A stretch of DNA of 64,000 nucleotides from Marinibaculum pumilum (GCF_042646425.1 NZ_JBHRTR010000023.1:162898-226897); one strand, 5' to 3'; shown: positions 51,702 through 60,187, numbered from the stretch's first letter. A program made the numbers and translations. Notes: a model not told the origin generated them from the letters alone.

Positions 51702-52510
51702 TCGCGCATGGCGGGCAGGGCGCGTTCCGGGCCCAGGGCGCTGTAGCCGCCATCGGCGGCATAGTCCGCGCCGGTGACGCAGGCGGCATCGTCGCTGCAC
51801 AGGAAGGCCACCACGGCGGCCACTTCTTCCGAAGTCGAGGTGCGGCCCTGCAGGTGATAGTCCGCCGCCAGGCCGTCGATCACAGCACGGTCGCCGCCGG
51901 ACAGGTCTTCCATCAGGTGCGACCAGGTCCAGCCCGGCGAGACGCTGTTCACCCGGATCCGGTCCGCGGCCAGGTCGGTTGCGGCACAGCGGGTCAGCTG
52001 CAGCAGGGCGGCCTTGGTGGACGGATAGAGCCAGCGTCCGGCCATCGCCACTTTGCCGGCAATGCTGGCGATATTGACGATGCTGCCGCCGCCCCGCGCC
52101 GCCATTTCCGGTGCGGCTGCCCGGATCGTCAGCGCAGCGCCCACCAGGTTGATGTTGCAGGCCACCAGCCAGTCCGCCCGCTCGGCCGCGATGCCGCCGT
52201 CGCGATAGGTGCAGGCGCCATTGACCAGCAGGTCCAGGCCTCCGAACTGGTCCACGGCCTCGCGCACGCATTGCTGGATGCTGCCGTCGATCTGCAGGTC
52301 GGTCTGCATGAAGAAGGCGGCATCGCCAAGTTCCGCCGCCATGGCCGCGCCGCGCGCGGCGTCCATGTCGGCAAGGCAGAGCCGGGCCCCGTCGGCCACC
52401 AGGCGATGCGCAATGCCCGCGCCGACGCGGCTCGCCGCACCGGTGACGATCCCTGCCTTGCCGGCAAGCCTGCCGGTACCGACGCCACTGTCGCCTGCCT
52501 GCTGGGTCAT
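51668..52510 (-). CDS. Short-chain dehydrogenase/reductase
   Basis: A 280-residue classical SDR. The cofactor loop is GIVTGAASRVGAGIAHRLV (TGxxxGxG) with LADMD giving NAD preference through the aspartate at the end of strand 2; the usual NNAG is LVNGACT here. The catalytic serine (NIASIAG), tyrosine and lysine (YPSTKAA) are intact. It oxidises or reduces an alcohol/carbonyl of unknown identity. The gene runs tail-to-tail into the GlxA-type gene, with its last 34 bases antisense to the end of that gene. Confidence 0.88.
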   Translation of the reverse strand: MTQQAGDSGVGTGRLAGKAGIVTGAASRVGAGIAHRLVADGARLCLADMDAARGAAMAAELGDAAFFMQTDLQIDGSIQQCVREAVDQFGGLDLLVNGACTYRDGGIAAERADWLVACNINLVGAALTIRAAAPEMAARGGGSIVNIASIAGKVAMAGRWLYPSTKAALLQLTRCAATDLAADRIRVNSVSPGWTWSHLMEDLSGGDRAVIDGLAADYHLQGRTSTSEEVAAVVAFLCSDDAACVTGADYAADGGYSALGPERALPAMRDQLVAAGRIAE

Positions 52511-52679
52511 ATGCTGTCCTCATGCGATTGGAAGGAAAGGGCGAGTGGTCGCCGGGCGGCGCTTCCGGGCGGCCCTATAGCATGGCAGTCCGGGATCGGG
52601 CATCGTAGGCCGATAACCGGGAACTGCTGCGGGTCACCCGGAGGCGATACGGACCGATCCTTCCAAACCGGCGGAGCTG
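52511..52679. promoter_or_regulatory. Divergent gap between SDR and sensor kinase
   Basis: 169 bases between the starts of the SDR gene (minus) and the histidine kinase (plus), presumably holding both promoters. No repeat, operator or convincing promoter was recognised. Confidence 0.35.
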
Positions 52680-54602
52680 ATGACAGAGACCCAGCCGACC
52701 GACCCGCCGGCCGGCACGACGCCGGCCGACCCGTCCTACGAGATGCTGCCCACCGCGCTCGACAGCCTGTCCGAGGGCTTCGTGCTGTTCGACGCGCAGG
52801 GCCGGCTGGTCCTGTGCAACCGGCGCTACCGCGAGGCCTATCCGCAGATCGCGGACATGCTGGTGCCCGGCGCACCGTTCCGCGAGATCCTGCGCCAGGC
52901 GGCGATCCGCGGCGGCCATGTGCGCGCGGAGCTGGACATGGAGGCCTGGATCGACGAGCGGATGTCCCGGCATGAGAAGAATGCCGGGCCGGTCGACCTC
53001 TGGCTGTCGGACGGCCGCTACTACCGGCTGAGCGAGCATGCGGTCCCGGGCGGCGGGATCGTGAAGCTGCTGACCGAGATCACGGCGCTGCACGAAAGCG
53101 AGATGCGCTACCGCGACCTGGTCGAGCAGTCGCCGTTCGGCATCGCCATCGCGCAGGATTCAGTGCTGCGTTATGCCAACCCGAAGGCGCTGGAGATCAT
53201 GGGCGCGGACCGGGCCGACGAGGTGCTGGGCCGCGCCTTCCAGGACTATGTCCTGCCCGGCGGCGACCCGCTGCTCTACGACCTGCTGTCGGGCCATGCC
53301 GACGAACAGCGCGACGGCGCGGTAGCGGCGGTCGACCTGCAGCCGCTGCGCGGCCGCCAGCGCCATGTCGAGATCGGCGTCAGCCGCACCCGCTTCGAAG
53401 GCCGCGACGCCCTGCGCATCGCGATGAACGACGTCACCGCCCGGCAGGATGCCGAGCGTGCCCTGCAGCATGCGCAGAAGATGGATGCGATCGGCCAGCT
53501 GGCCGGCGGCGTCGCGCACGAGTTCAACAACCTGCTGACCGCGATGGGCGGCTTCGCGCAGATGGGCCTGCGCACCCCGGGCGACCAGGACCGCCTGCGC
53601 TACTGCCTGCAGGAGATCGTCAGCGCGTCGGAACGGGCGGCGGCGATGACCCGGCAGCTGCTGGACTTCGCGCGGCGGGAGACCGATCACCAGTCGGAAT
53701 ATGTCGACATCGCCCGCCTGCTTGCCGAACTGGATGCCTTCCTGCGCCCGGTCCTGGGCGAGGCGGTCGCCACCCGGATCGAGATCCCGGACGAGGCGAT
53801 GCCGGTGATGGTCGACCGGGGCGCCCTGCTGCAGGCCATCGTCAACCTGGCGATCAACGGCCGCGATGCCATGCCGGGCGGCGGCACCCTGCGCATCGGC
53901 GCCCGCATCCTGCCGCCCGGCGACCCGCTGCGGCTGCGGCATCCGGACCTGGAGCATGACAGCTACGCGGCGATCTCCGTCACCGACGAGGGGGTCGGGA
54001 TCGACCAGGCCATCGCCGACCGGATCTTCGAGCCGTTCTACACCACGAAGGCGCAGGGCCAGGGAACCGGCCTGGGGCTGCCCATGGTCTATGCGACGGC
54101 GGTCCGGGCGGGCGGATCGGTGGACATGGAGTCCGCGCCGGGCGAGGGCGCGACCTTCACCCTGCTGCTGCCCATCACGGCGATTCCGGAGCCGGAAGCG
54201 CCAGCCGCCGACGTGCTGGAGGAGGGCGGCAGCCTGTCCGGCACCGTCCTCCTGGTGGAGGACGACCCGGCCGTCCTGCGGTTCGTGCGGATGGCGTTGC
54301 AGGACATGGGCCTGACCGTGATCAGTGCCGGCGACGTCGCCACTGCTACGGCCGCCTTTGCCCGCAATGGCGACACGGTGGACATGCTGCTGTGCGACAT
54401 CGTCCTGCCGGATGGCGGCGGCGACGTGCTTGCCCGGCGGCTGGCACGTCAACGGCCGGACTTGCCGATCGTCCTGATGACGGGCTACAGCCCTGTCGCG
54501 GCGCGCCCGGATGTGCAGGAACTGGCACCGGGGCGGGTGCTGGCGAAGCCGGTCGACCGTGCCGCGCTGTCCGCTGTCGTGCGGGACGTGTTCGAGGGCT
54601 GA
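52680..54602 (+). CDS. Hybrid histidine kinase, PAS-PAS-HisKA-HATPase-REC
   Basis: A 640-residue sensor without membrane segments, so cytosolic. An N-terminal PAS_7-like domain (about 20-135, TALDSLSEGFVLFDAQGRLVLCNRRYREAYPQ) and a second PAS (about 140-260, MRYRDLVEQSPFGIAIAQDSVLRYANPKALEIMG) precede the kinase: His280 in GGVAHEFNNLLTAMGGFAQ (HisKA H-box), N-box INLAINGRDAMPGGGTL, and G-boxes DEGVGIDQAIADRIFEPFYTTKAQGQGTGLGL. A C-terminal receiver (about 520-640) has acidic pair VEDDPAVLR and phospho-Asp573 in LLCDIVLPDGGG. It is followed after 5 bases by a second receiver protein, a likely partner. HEFNN kinases with a fused REC are often regulators of differentiation or stress responses in alphaproteobacteria. 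Confidence 0.92.
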   Translation: MTETQPTDPPAGTTPADPSYEMLPTALDSLSEGFVLFDAQGRLVLCNRRYREAYPQIADMLVPGAPFREILRQAAIRGGHVRAELDMEAWIDERMSRHEKNAGPVDLWLSDGRYYRLSEHAVPGGGIVKLLTEITALHESEMRYRDLVEQSPFGIAIAQDSVLRYANPKALEIMGADRADEVLGRAFQDYVLPGGDPLLYDLLSGHADEQRDGAVAAVDLQPLRGRQRHVEIGVSRTRFEGRDALRIAMNDVTARQDAERALQHAQKMDAIGQLAGGVAHEFNNLLTAMGGFAQMGLRTPGDQDRLRYCLQEIVSASERAAAMTRQLLDFARRETDHQSEYVDIARLLAELDAFLRPVLGEAVATRIEIPDEAMPVMVDRGALLQAIVNLAINGRDAMPGGGTLRIGARILPPGDPLRLRHPDLEHDSYAAISVTDEGVGIDQAIADRIFEPFYTTKAQGQGTGLGLPMVYATAVRAGGSVDMESAPGEGATFTLLLPITAIPEPEAPAADVLEEGGSLSGTVLLVEDDPAVLRFVRMALQDMGLTVISAGDVATATAAFARNGDTVDMLLCDIVLPDGGGDVLARRLARQRPDLPIVLMTGYSPVAARPDVQELAPGRVLAKPVDRAALSAVVRDVFEG

Positions 54603-54607
54603 AGGTC

Positions 54608-56446
54608 GTGGCATCCGGGAAAGTGGAACAGGGGGACGGCCCGGGGGAACCCGACCTCGTCCTCGGCGTATTGGAGCCGCGCATCGCCACCGCGCTGGCG
54701 GAGGCATGTCCCGCCTTCTTCGAGGCAGAGGGCGTCTCCGCCCTGGAAGTTCTGCTTCAGCCGGACCTGTTCGCCGCACTGCTCGATAGTGCGGAAGCGG
54801 GTGCCGCAGCGACCGTGCTGTCGCGGGCGGACGGGGCGAGCGGCTATCCAGATTCCGTCGGGCTGATGATCGCATTGCGGCAGGGTCTGGAGCGACGCCT
54901 TTCGGGACTGGACATACCGGAGGTGACGCCGAAGACCCTGGCGACGGCCTGCCGACGGATCGGCGACGCGCTGAAGAGCAGCGACGGACAGCTGGCGCTG
55001 CTCGCGGCGCTGGTCCGGATGACGCCGCAGGACCGGGGCGCGGGCAAGCGGATTGCCGGACTTGCGGCATGCCTGCGCCAGCCGCTGCCGTCCGGCGCGG
55101 TGGAACCGCTCGACCGCCTGCTGGGAGACATGCTGTCCCGTCCCGCCATGGCCCGCGAACTGTTCCCGGCAGAGATGTCGATGGCACAGCAGATCGGCAC
55201 GCTGCTGGACACCGCGGAAGGCCGGGGCGACGCACTGGGGCGGTCGGTCCCGGTCCTGGCCGCCGTGGTGCGCAGCGAGGCCTATCCGCGCCTGGGCCAG
55301 ACGCGGCGCGGCGCCCGCAGCACGGCGATCTCGATGCTGGGCAGCCCGGGGCAGCTTGCCGGCACGGACCTGGAGGCCGCGGACCTTGCAGTGCTCTCCG
55401 ACGAACTGGCGGGGATGCAGGAGCTCGGGCGGCGGATCCGGCGCCTCGCCGCCGGGGACGAGGAGCAGCGCCTGCGGCAGGCATTGCGGCAACGGGCGAC
55501 CTGGCTGCTGCAGGAGCCGATCCTCGCCTCCGTGCTGGCCGGACTGGACCTGTACGAGAGCCTCTGCGCCCTGTTCGAGTTGCAGACCGTCACCAGCGAG
55601 TTCGACCTGCGCCCGGTCGACGACCGGCTGCGGCGCATGCTGAACGACCGGAACCTGTCGGCCGACCTGCGGCGCGCTTCGCCGACCATCGCCGGCCAGG
55701 TCCGGATCTGCGGGCAGCTGCACCGGCGCGCCCAGGAGAGCACCTTTGCGCCGGCAGAGCGGGAGCGCCTCGCCAAGATGTTCGACGGCTTCCAGCTCAG
55801 CCTGCTGAAGCGCAGCCAGATCCTGGACGGCATCTCCACCGAGAAGCGCATCGACATCGACCTTCTGCTGCAGGCCGCCGACCTGCTGGCGGAAGAGGCC
55901 TTCCCCGAGGGCGAGGCCCGGCGCGCCGTGCATCGCACCCTGCAGCGGACCATCCGCCGGCCGCTGTTCTTCCGCACGGTGCTGGGCGACGAGACCGACA
56001 GGGATGCCCGGATCGCAGGGCTGAACGAGGTCCTCGGCCGGTTGCGCGATGCGGGGATCACCTGCCGGTCGCCGCAGGACCTGCGCGTCCTCTGCGTCGA
56101 CGACGAACCCGGCGCGCGGAAGTTCGTCCGCATGATCCTGGAGGACCTGGCGGTCGGCGAGATCATGGAGGCGCGCGACGGCCAGGAGGCGCTGGAGATG
56201 GTGGAGCAGGAGGACAATGTGCTCGACCTGATCATCGCCGACTGGCGGATGCCGCGCCTGAACGGGCTGGAGCTGCTCAAGCGGGTGCGCAAGAGCCATG
56301 CGCAGATGCCGTTCCTGATGATCACCGCGCTGGCGACCGTGCCGGCGGTGCGCGAGGCGATGCACTACGAGGTCGACGCCTATCTTGCGAAGCCGTTCCC
56401 CCCGGAACAGCTGGAGGAGAAGATCCTCACCCTCATCAACCGCTGA
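54608..56446 (+). CDS. Response regulator with long uncharacterised helical N-terminus
   Basis: A 612-residue protein with a C-terminal receiver domain (about 489-612): VLCVDDEPGARKFVRMIL, phospho-Asp545 in LIIADWRMPRLNG, threonine in MITALATVPA and lysine in YLAKPFPPEQLEEKI. The 480 residues before it are rich in helix-forming, arginine- and leucine-rich segments (ERRLSGLDIPEVTPKTLATACRRIGDAL, QALRQRATWLLQEPILASVLAGLDLYE) and match no domain I recognise. The start is uncertain: the GTG at 54608, 5 bases after the kinase stop, is the first, another GTG is at 54623. Having the receiver at the C-terminus behind a large domain with no HTH or enzyme motif is unusual. It precedes the acetylpolyamine amidohydrolase gene by 11 bases. 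Confidence 0.75.
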   Translation: MASGKVEQGDGPGEPDLVLGVLEPRIATALAEACPAFFEAEGVSALEVLLQPDLFAALLDSAEAGAAATVLSRADGASGYPDSVGLMIALRQGLERRLSGLDIPEVTPKTLATACRRIGDALKSSDGQLALLAALVRMTPQDRGAGKRIAGLAACLRQPLPSGAVEPLDRLLGDMLSRPAMARELFPAEMSMAQQIGTLLDTAEGRGDALGRSVPVLAAVVRSEAYPRLGQTRRGARSTAISMLGSPGQLAGTDLEAADLAVLSDELAGMQELGRRIRRLAAGDEEQRLRQALRQRATWLLQEPILASVLAGLDLYESLCALFELQTVTSEFDLRPVDDRLRRMLNDRNLSADLRRASPTIAGQVRICGQLHRRAQESTFAPAERERLAKMFDGFQLSLLKRSQILDGISTEKRIDIDLLLQAADLLAEEAFPEGEARRAVHRTLQRTIRRPLFFRTVLGDETDRDARIAGLNEVLGRLRDAGITCRSPQDLRVLCVDDEPGARKFVRMILEDLAVGEIMEARDGQEALEMVEQEDNVLDLIIADWRMPRLNGLELLKRVRKSHAQMPFLMITALATVPAVREAMHYEVDAYLAKPFPPEQLEEKILTLINR

Positions 56447-56457
56447 AGGCTGCCATC

Positions 56458-57489
56458 ATGCAGATCGTCTACGACCCGCGGCAGAAGGGCCACGACCCGC
56501 AGCATTTCCTGGTGCGCGGTCAGCCGAAGGCCAACCCGGAAACGCCGGAAAGGGTCGACATCCTGCTTGCTGCACTGCAAGCGGGCGGTCATCCCGTGAG
56601 CACGCCGGAGGAGCACGGCGCCGGGCCGCGTGCCGCCGTGCACAGCCCGGACTATCTCCGTTTCCTGGCAACGATCGCGGACCGCTGGCAGGCGCTGCCG
56701 GATGCCGGCGCGGAGGTCCTGCCCAATGTCCATCCGCCGATGCGGGACGGCGGCTATCCCCGTTCGCCGGTCGGCCAGGCCGGCTACCACATGGCCGACA
56801 CCGCCTGCCCGATCGCTGCCGGCACCTGGGAGGCCGTCTGCGCCAGCGCCAACACCGCCGTCGATGCCGCGGCCCGGCTGCTGGGGGGCGCCGCCGATGC
56901 GGTCTACGCCCTGTGCCGGCCGCCGGGGCATCATGCCTTCGCCGACATGGCGGGCGGCTTCTGCTACCTCAACAATTCGGCAATCGCCGCACAGTACCTG
57001 CGCCGCAGCGCCGCGCGGGTGGCGATCCTCGACATCGACGTGCATCACGGCAACGGCACGCAGGGCATTTTCTATGCCCGCCGCGATGTCCTGACCCTGT
57101 CGATCCATGCCGACCCGGCCGACTATTACCCCTTCTTCTGGGGCTATGAGGCGGAGCGCGGCACGGGCGAGGGGCTCGGCTTCAACATGAACCTGCCGCT
57201 GCCGGTGGGCAGCGGCGATGCGGAGGTGGCGGCGGCGCTGGACCGCGCACTGGAACGGATGGCCGCCTACGCACCGGAGATCCTCGTCGTCGCGCTGGGC
57301 CTGGACGCGTCCCGCGACGATCCCCTGAAGGGCATGACGGTGACGCCGGCCGGCTTCCAGGACCTGGGGCGGCGGATCGGATCGCTCACCTGCCCGGTCC
57401 TGGCGGTTCAGGAAGGCGGCTATGTCTCCGCCAGCCTGGGCGAGAACCTCGCCGCCTTTCTCACCGGCTTCGAGGCGGCCCGCGCCTGA
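56458..57489 (+). CDS. Acetylpolyamine amidohydrolase (histone deacetylase family)
   Basis: A 343-residue zinc-dependent deacetylase. The catalytic pair is His158-His159 in CRPPGHHAFADMAGGFCYLNN, zinc ligands are Asp194 and His196 in DIDVHHGNGTQGIFY and Asp283 in GLDASRDDPL, and the transition-state tyrosine is in QEGGYVSASLG. Length and spacing equal those of Mycoplana ramosa acetylpolyamine amidohydrolase (Asp195, His197, Asp284), and the N-terminal MQIVYDPRQKGHDPQHFLVRGQPKANPETPERVDIL is typical of that branch. It would deacetylate N-acetylputrescine or acetylcadaverine in the cytosol. An agmatine deiminase gene lies 1.4 kb away, supporting a polyamine theme. The ATG at 56458 is favoured; longer readings overlap the regulator gene. 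Confidence 0.9.
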   Translation: MQIVYDPRQKGHDPQHFLVRGQPKANPETPERVDILLAALQAGGHPVSTPEEHGAGPRAAVHSPDYLRFLATIADRWQALPDAGAEVLPNVHPPMRDGGYPRSPVGQAGYHMADTACPIAAGTWEAVCASANTAVDAAARLLGGAADAVYALCRPPGHHAFADMAGGFCYLNNSAIAAQYLRRSAARVAILDIDVHHGNGTQGIFYARRDVLTLSIHADPADYYPFFWGYEAERGTGEGLGFNMNLPLPVGSGDAEVAAALDRALERMAAYAPEILVVALGLDASRDDPLKGMTVTPAGFQDLGRRIGSLTCPVLAVQEGGYVSASLGENLAAFLTGFEAARA

Positions 57490-57500
57490 CCTGTCAGGCG
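57483..57500. terminator. Hairpin over convergent stop codons
   Basis: CGCCTGA (57483-57489), loop CCTG, TCAGGCG (57494-57500): a perfect 7-bp stem that contains the stop codons of the amidohydrolase and of the convergent peroxiredoxin-like gene. It may terminate both transcripts; no T-tract is seen. Confidence 0.55.
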
Positions 57501-58126
57501 ACGGCACGCCTGTGGCGCGCCGCCACCGCCAGCAGGGCATCGACATCCCATTGGTCGTCGGCATGCCGGCCGTGCCGCAGCTCCAGAATCCGGCCGTCGG
57601 GTGCGACCAGGGCATCCGCCGGAAAACCGAGGCGGCCGCCATCGGCGCGCAGCGGCGGCAGCTTCCGGCCGCGCAGGGGCGCGACACTTGCCCAGGCCAC
57701 GGCGCGCATCAGGGCGGGCCAGGCGCCGGACCGCGCCAGGGAACGGGCGCCGGCCGTCACCCCGAACGTGGCATAGAGCTGCCGGTCCGGGTCCGGGATC
57801 ACGGCGAAGGGCAGGGCGGCGGCATAGGGCAGCAGGGCCTGCGCTGACGAATGGAACAGCACCACCTCGACCAGCCCGGCCGCTTCGATCTCCGCATGGC
57901 GCCTCGCGAAGTTGCGCAGGTGGAGGTCGCAGATCGGACATCCGGCGAAGCGACGGAACTGAAGGTGGACCAGCCGCCCCGGCGCCGGGATCCGGATTTC
58001 CCGCCCGTGCATGTCGACGAGGGCCAAGGGCGGCAGCACCGTGCCCTTGCGATGTCGTTGCGGGAAAGTTGCGGCGACGGGACTGTCCAGGTCCGGACTG
58101 TCTGTGGCGGTGAAGGTGTCAGTCAT
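57494..58126 (-). CDS. AhpC/TSA-like peroxiredoxin-family protein
   Basis: A 210-residue protein with a thioredoxin-like peroxiredoxin domain: LVDMHGREIRIPAPGRLVHLQFRRFAGCPICDLHLRNFARRH, with Cys63 and Cys66 as a CPIC motif, then VVLFHSSAQALLPYAAALPFAVIPDPDRQLYATFGV and the late LVAPDGRILELRHGRHADDQWDVDALL. Peroxiredoxin-like proteins of this branch (PRXL2-like) reduce peroxides or act as thiol-disulfide oxidoreductases; a CxxC is unusual for classic peroxiredoxins and fits the latter. It is divergent from a TetR regulator across 80 bases bearing two palindromes, so it is probably the regulated gene. Confidence 0.82.
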   Translation of the reverse strand: MTDTFTATDSPDLDSPVAATFPQRHRKGTVLPPLALVDMHGREIRIPAPGRLVHLQFRRFAGCPICDLHLRNFARRHAEIEAAGLVEVVLFHSSAQALLPYAAALPFAVIPDPDRQLYATFGVTAGARSLARSGAWPALMRAVAWASVAPLRGRKLPPLRADGGRLGFPADALVAPDGRILELRHGRHADDQWDVDALLAVAARHRRAVA

Positions 58127-58148
58127 CTGGTTCCCTCATGGCTGATAT

Positions 58149-58190
58149 CGTACGATGTACGGTAAAAGTTAAATATCCGTACATCGTACG
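58149..58190. promoter_or_regulatory. Double palindromic TetR operator
   Basis: CGTACGATGTACGG (58149-58162) and CCGTACATCGTACG (58177-58190) are perfect inverted copies. Each half is itself a palindrome, CGTAC-gat-GTACG, so the region has two dimer sites centred about 29 bases apart, in the 80 bases between the peroxiredoxin-like and TetR genes. This fits autoregulation and control of the divergent gene by the TetR protein. Confidence 0.85.
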
Positions 58191-58206
58191 TTTTCAAGGG
58201 GGCCCG

Positions 58207-58884
58207 ATGCCCGGACGCAGGAAACTTCAACGACGGCAGATCCAGCAGGCCGCCCTCGACCTGGTAGACCGGGACGGCCTCCACGCTTTGTCGATGCGCA
58301 GCCTGGCGCGGGAACTGGGCACCGGCACGATGACCCTCTACGGCTATGTCGCGGACCGGGCCGCGCTCGATGCCCTTGTGGTCGCCGCGGTGCTGGACGA
58401 GGCCGGGCCCATGCCGGCCGATGACGCCATGCCGGGCGGGGAGGCGGCGGAGGACGCCGAATGGCGGGCGCGGGCGGCCGTGCTGGCCCTGGCGGCTTGG
58501 CGTGCGATCTGCGCCCATCCCAACGCGATCCCCCTGATCCTGACCGTCCGGCTCAGTTCCGGGCCGGCCCTGGCGCACGGCGAGGCCCTGCTTGCGGCGC
58601 TGGCCGGCAGCGGATTGCGGGGGGAAGGCCTGCTGGCGGCGTTCCGGGCAGTCAACGGCTTCATCGTCGGCCAGGCGCAGGTGCAGACCGCGGACCTGCG
58701 CATTGCGGTGGAGAAGGGGGCCCCGGACGCGGCGATCGCCAGCGCCATGTCGCTGGACTTGGCGCAGTTCCCGCATCTGCGGGAGATCGCCGCCGCCGCC
58801 GCACAGACGACCCCTGAGGCACAGTTCCGCGCAGGCCTGCGGCTGGTCCTGGACGGCGTCGCCGCCGCCGCATCCGTCAGCTGA
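58207..58884 (+). CDS. TetR-family regulator
   Basis: A 225-residue repressor. The N-terminal HTH is QAALDLVDRDGLHALSMRSLARELGTGTMTLYGYVADRAALDALVV, with the recognition helix GTGTMTLYGYV. The remaining 160 residues form an all-helical ligand-binding domain (AWRAICAHPNAIPLILTVRL, LAAFRAVNGFIVGQAQVQ). The ATG at 58207 is preferred to one at 58138 because the latter would make the operator part of the coding region. It lies beside a strong double palindrome and probably represses itself and the divergent peroxiredoxin-like gene. Ligand unknown. Confidence 0.9.
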   Translation: MPGRRKLQRRQIQQAALDLVDRDGLHALSMRSLARELGTGTMTLYGYVADRAALDALVVAAVLDEAGPMPADDAMPGGEAAEDAEWRARAAVLALAAWRAICAHPNAIPLILTVRLSSGPALAHGEALLAALAGSGLRGEGLLAAFRAVNGFIVGQAQVQTADLRIAVEKGAPDAAIASAMSLDLAQFPHLREIAAAAAQTTPEAQFRAGLRLVLDGVAAAASVS

Positions 58885-58904
58885 ACGGGCGTCAACTGAA
58901 CGGG
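58875..58904 (+). repeat. Tandem 15-bp duplication at convergent gene ends
   Basis: CGTCAGCTGAACGGG (58875-58889) is followed directly by CGTCAACTGAACGGG (58890-58904), one base different. The first copy contains the TetR stop codon and the second the agmatine deiminase stop codon on the other strand. Confidence 0.9.
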
Positions 58905-60010
58905 TGCGGGCCGCGGGCGGGGACCTGCTGGGTGATGCAGTGGATGTTGCCGCCGCCCAGCAGGATCTCGCGGGACGGCAGGCCGACGATCCGATGCCGC
59001 GGCAACAGGTCCTGCAGGACCCGCAGCGCCACCGGATCCAGCCCCGGGTCAAGGAGCGGCATCACCACCAGGCCATTGCCGAAATAGAAGTTCACGTAGG
59101 ACGCTGCCAGGCGGCTGCCGGCCGGGCGCACCATCGGCCGGTCGCCGGCGGGCCCCGGCGCCAGGTCCGTCGTCTCCGCGGCCTCCCTGTACAGCGGTCC
59201 GGGCTGCGGGATCCGATGGACCGCGATCGTCCGGCCGGCGGCATCCGGCGTCCGACGCAGGATATCCTCTGCCGCGCGGCAGACCGGATGCAGGGGGTCC
59301 GCCGGGTCGTCGGTCCAGGTCAGCAGAACCTCGGCCGGGCGGATGAAGCAGCACAGATTGTCGACATGGCCGTTCGTCTCGTCCTCCGGCACGCCTTCCG
59401 GCAGCCAGATCACCCGGGCTGCGCCCAGATGGTCGCACAGGCTCCGCTCGGCCGCGGCCCGGCCGATGCCCGGGTTCCGGTTCGGGTCCAGCAGGACGCT
59501 CTCGGTGGTCAGCAGGGTGCCCTCGCCGTCGGTGTGGACGGCGCCGCCTTCCATCACCAGCGGGCAGCGCCAGCCTTCGGCCCGTTCCACCTCCAGCACC
59601 TTGGCGGCAACGGCATCGTCGAATTCATGCGCGGCGTACATGCCGCCCCAGGCATTGAAGCGCCAGTCGATGCCGGCCAGGCGCCCGGCTTCGTCCCGCA
59701 CGAAGGTGGGACCGGTGTCGCGCATCCAGGAATCGTCGGCCGTCAGCTCCACCACGTCGACCTGGGACGGCAGGCTGGCGCGGGCCGAGGCATAGGCCGC
59801 CGCCGACGCGCCGACCCGCACCGGCTCCCCTTCGGAGATCGCCGCGGCCACGGCGGCAAAGGCCCGCCGTCCGGGTGCCGCGCCGGCACGCCAGTTGTCG
59901 GGGCGTTCCGGCCAGAGCATCCAGCAGCCGTCATGCGGCGTCCATTCGGCCGGCATGCGGAACCCGGCGGCCGCCGGCGTCGCCGCATCCGTATCGTGCA
60001 TCACGACCAT
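58892..60010 (-). CDS. aguA: Agmatine deiminase
   Basis: Hydrolyses agmatine to N-carbamoylputrescine and ammonia in arginine-derived putrescine metabolism. The 372-residue protein begins FRMPAEWTPHDGCWMLWPERPDNWR; catalytic features are DDSWMRDTGPTFV, the substrate loop with MEGGAVHTDGEGT, ETNGHVDNLC and nucleophile Cys358 in GGGNIHCITQQVPA, all typical. The ATG at 60010 has GAGG at about 8 bases; a second ATG is at 60001. It follows a small membrane protein gene by 9 bases. No N-carbamoylputrescine amidase is in the window. With acetylpolyamine amidohydrolase nearby, a polyamine-handling neighbourhood is likely. Confidence 0.95.
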   Translation of the reverse strand: MVVMHDTDAATPAAAGFRMPAEWTPHDGCWMLWPERPDNWRAGAAPGRRAFAAVAAAISEGEPVRVGASAAAYASARASLPSQVDVVELTADDSWMRDTGPTFVRDEAGRLAGIDWRFNAWGGMYAAHEFDDAVAAKVLEVERAEGWRCPLVMEGGAVHTDGEGTLLTTESVLLDPNRNPGIGRAAAERSLCDHLGAARVIWLPEGVPEDETNGHVDNLCCFIRPAEVLLTWTDDPADPLHPVCRAAEDILRRTPDAAGRTIAVHRIPQPGPLYREAAETTDLAPGPAGDRPMVRPAGSRLAASYVNFYFGNGLVVMPLLDPGLDPVALRVLQDLLPRHRIVGLPSREILLGGGNIHCITQQVPARGPHPFS

Positions 60011-60019
60011 GCCGGCACC

Positions 60020-60187
60020 TCAGCCGAACATGCGGTAGAGCAGCGCCAGCAGCACCGCCAGGCCCAGCCAGATCGCGATGTAGGTGACGGCGGTCGAGCC
60101 GCGCAGGCGCGACCAGCCGATGCCGCCGGCCACCAGGACGATGGCGCCGACCAGGGCGGCCAGGGTGGCGATCTGGGTGGTGTCCAT
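60020..60187 (-). CDS. Small two-helix membrane protein
   Basis: A 55-residue protein starting at ATG 60187 (CCGAGGCTCCATCCGC upstream on the minus strand gives GAGGCTCC-type ribosome site). It has two hydrophobic segments, IATLAALVGAIVLVAGGIGW and TAVTYIAIWLGLAVLLALLYRMF, with a short basic turn (SRLRGS) between them. No family was recognised. It precedes aguA by 9 bases and is probably its first co-transcribed gene. Confidence 0.6.
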   Translation of the reverse strand: MDTTQIATLAALVGAIVLVAGGIGWSRLRGSTAVTYIAIWLGLAVLLALLYRMFG

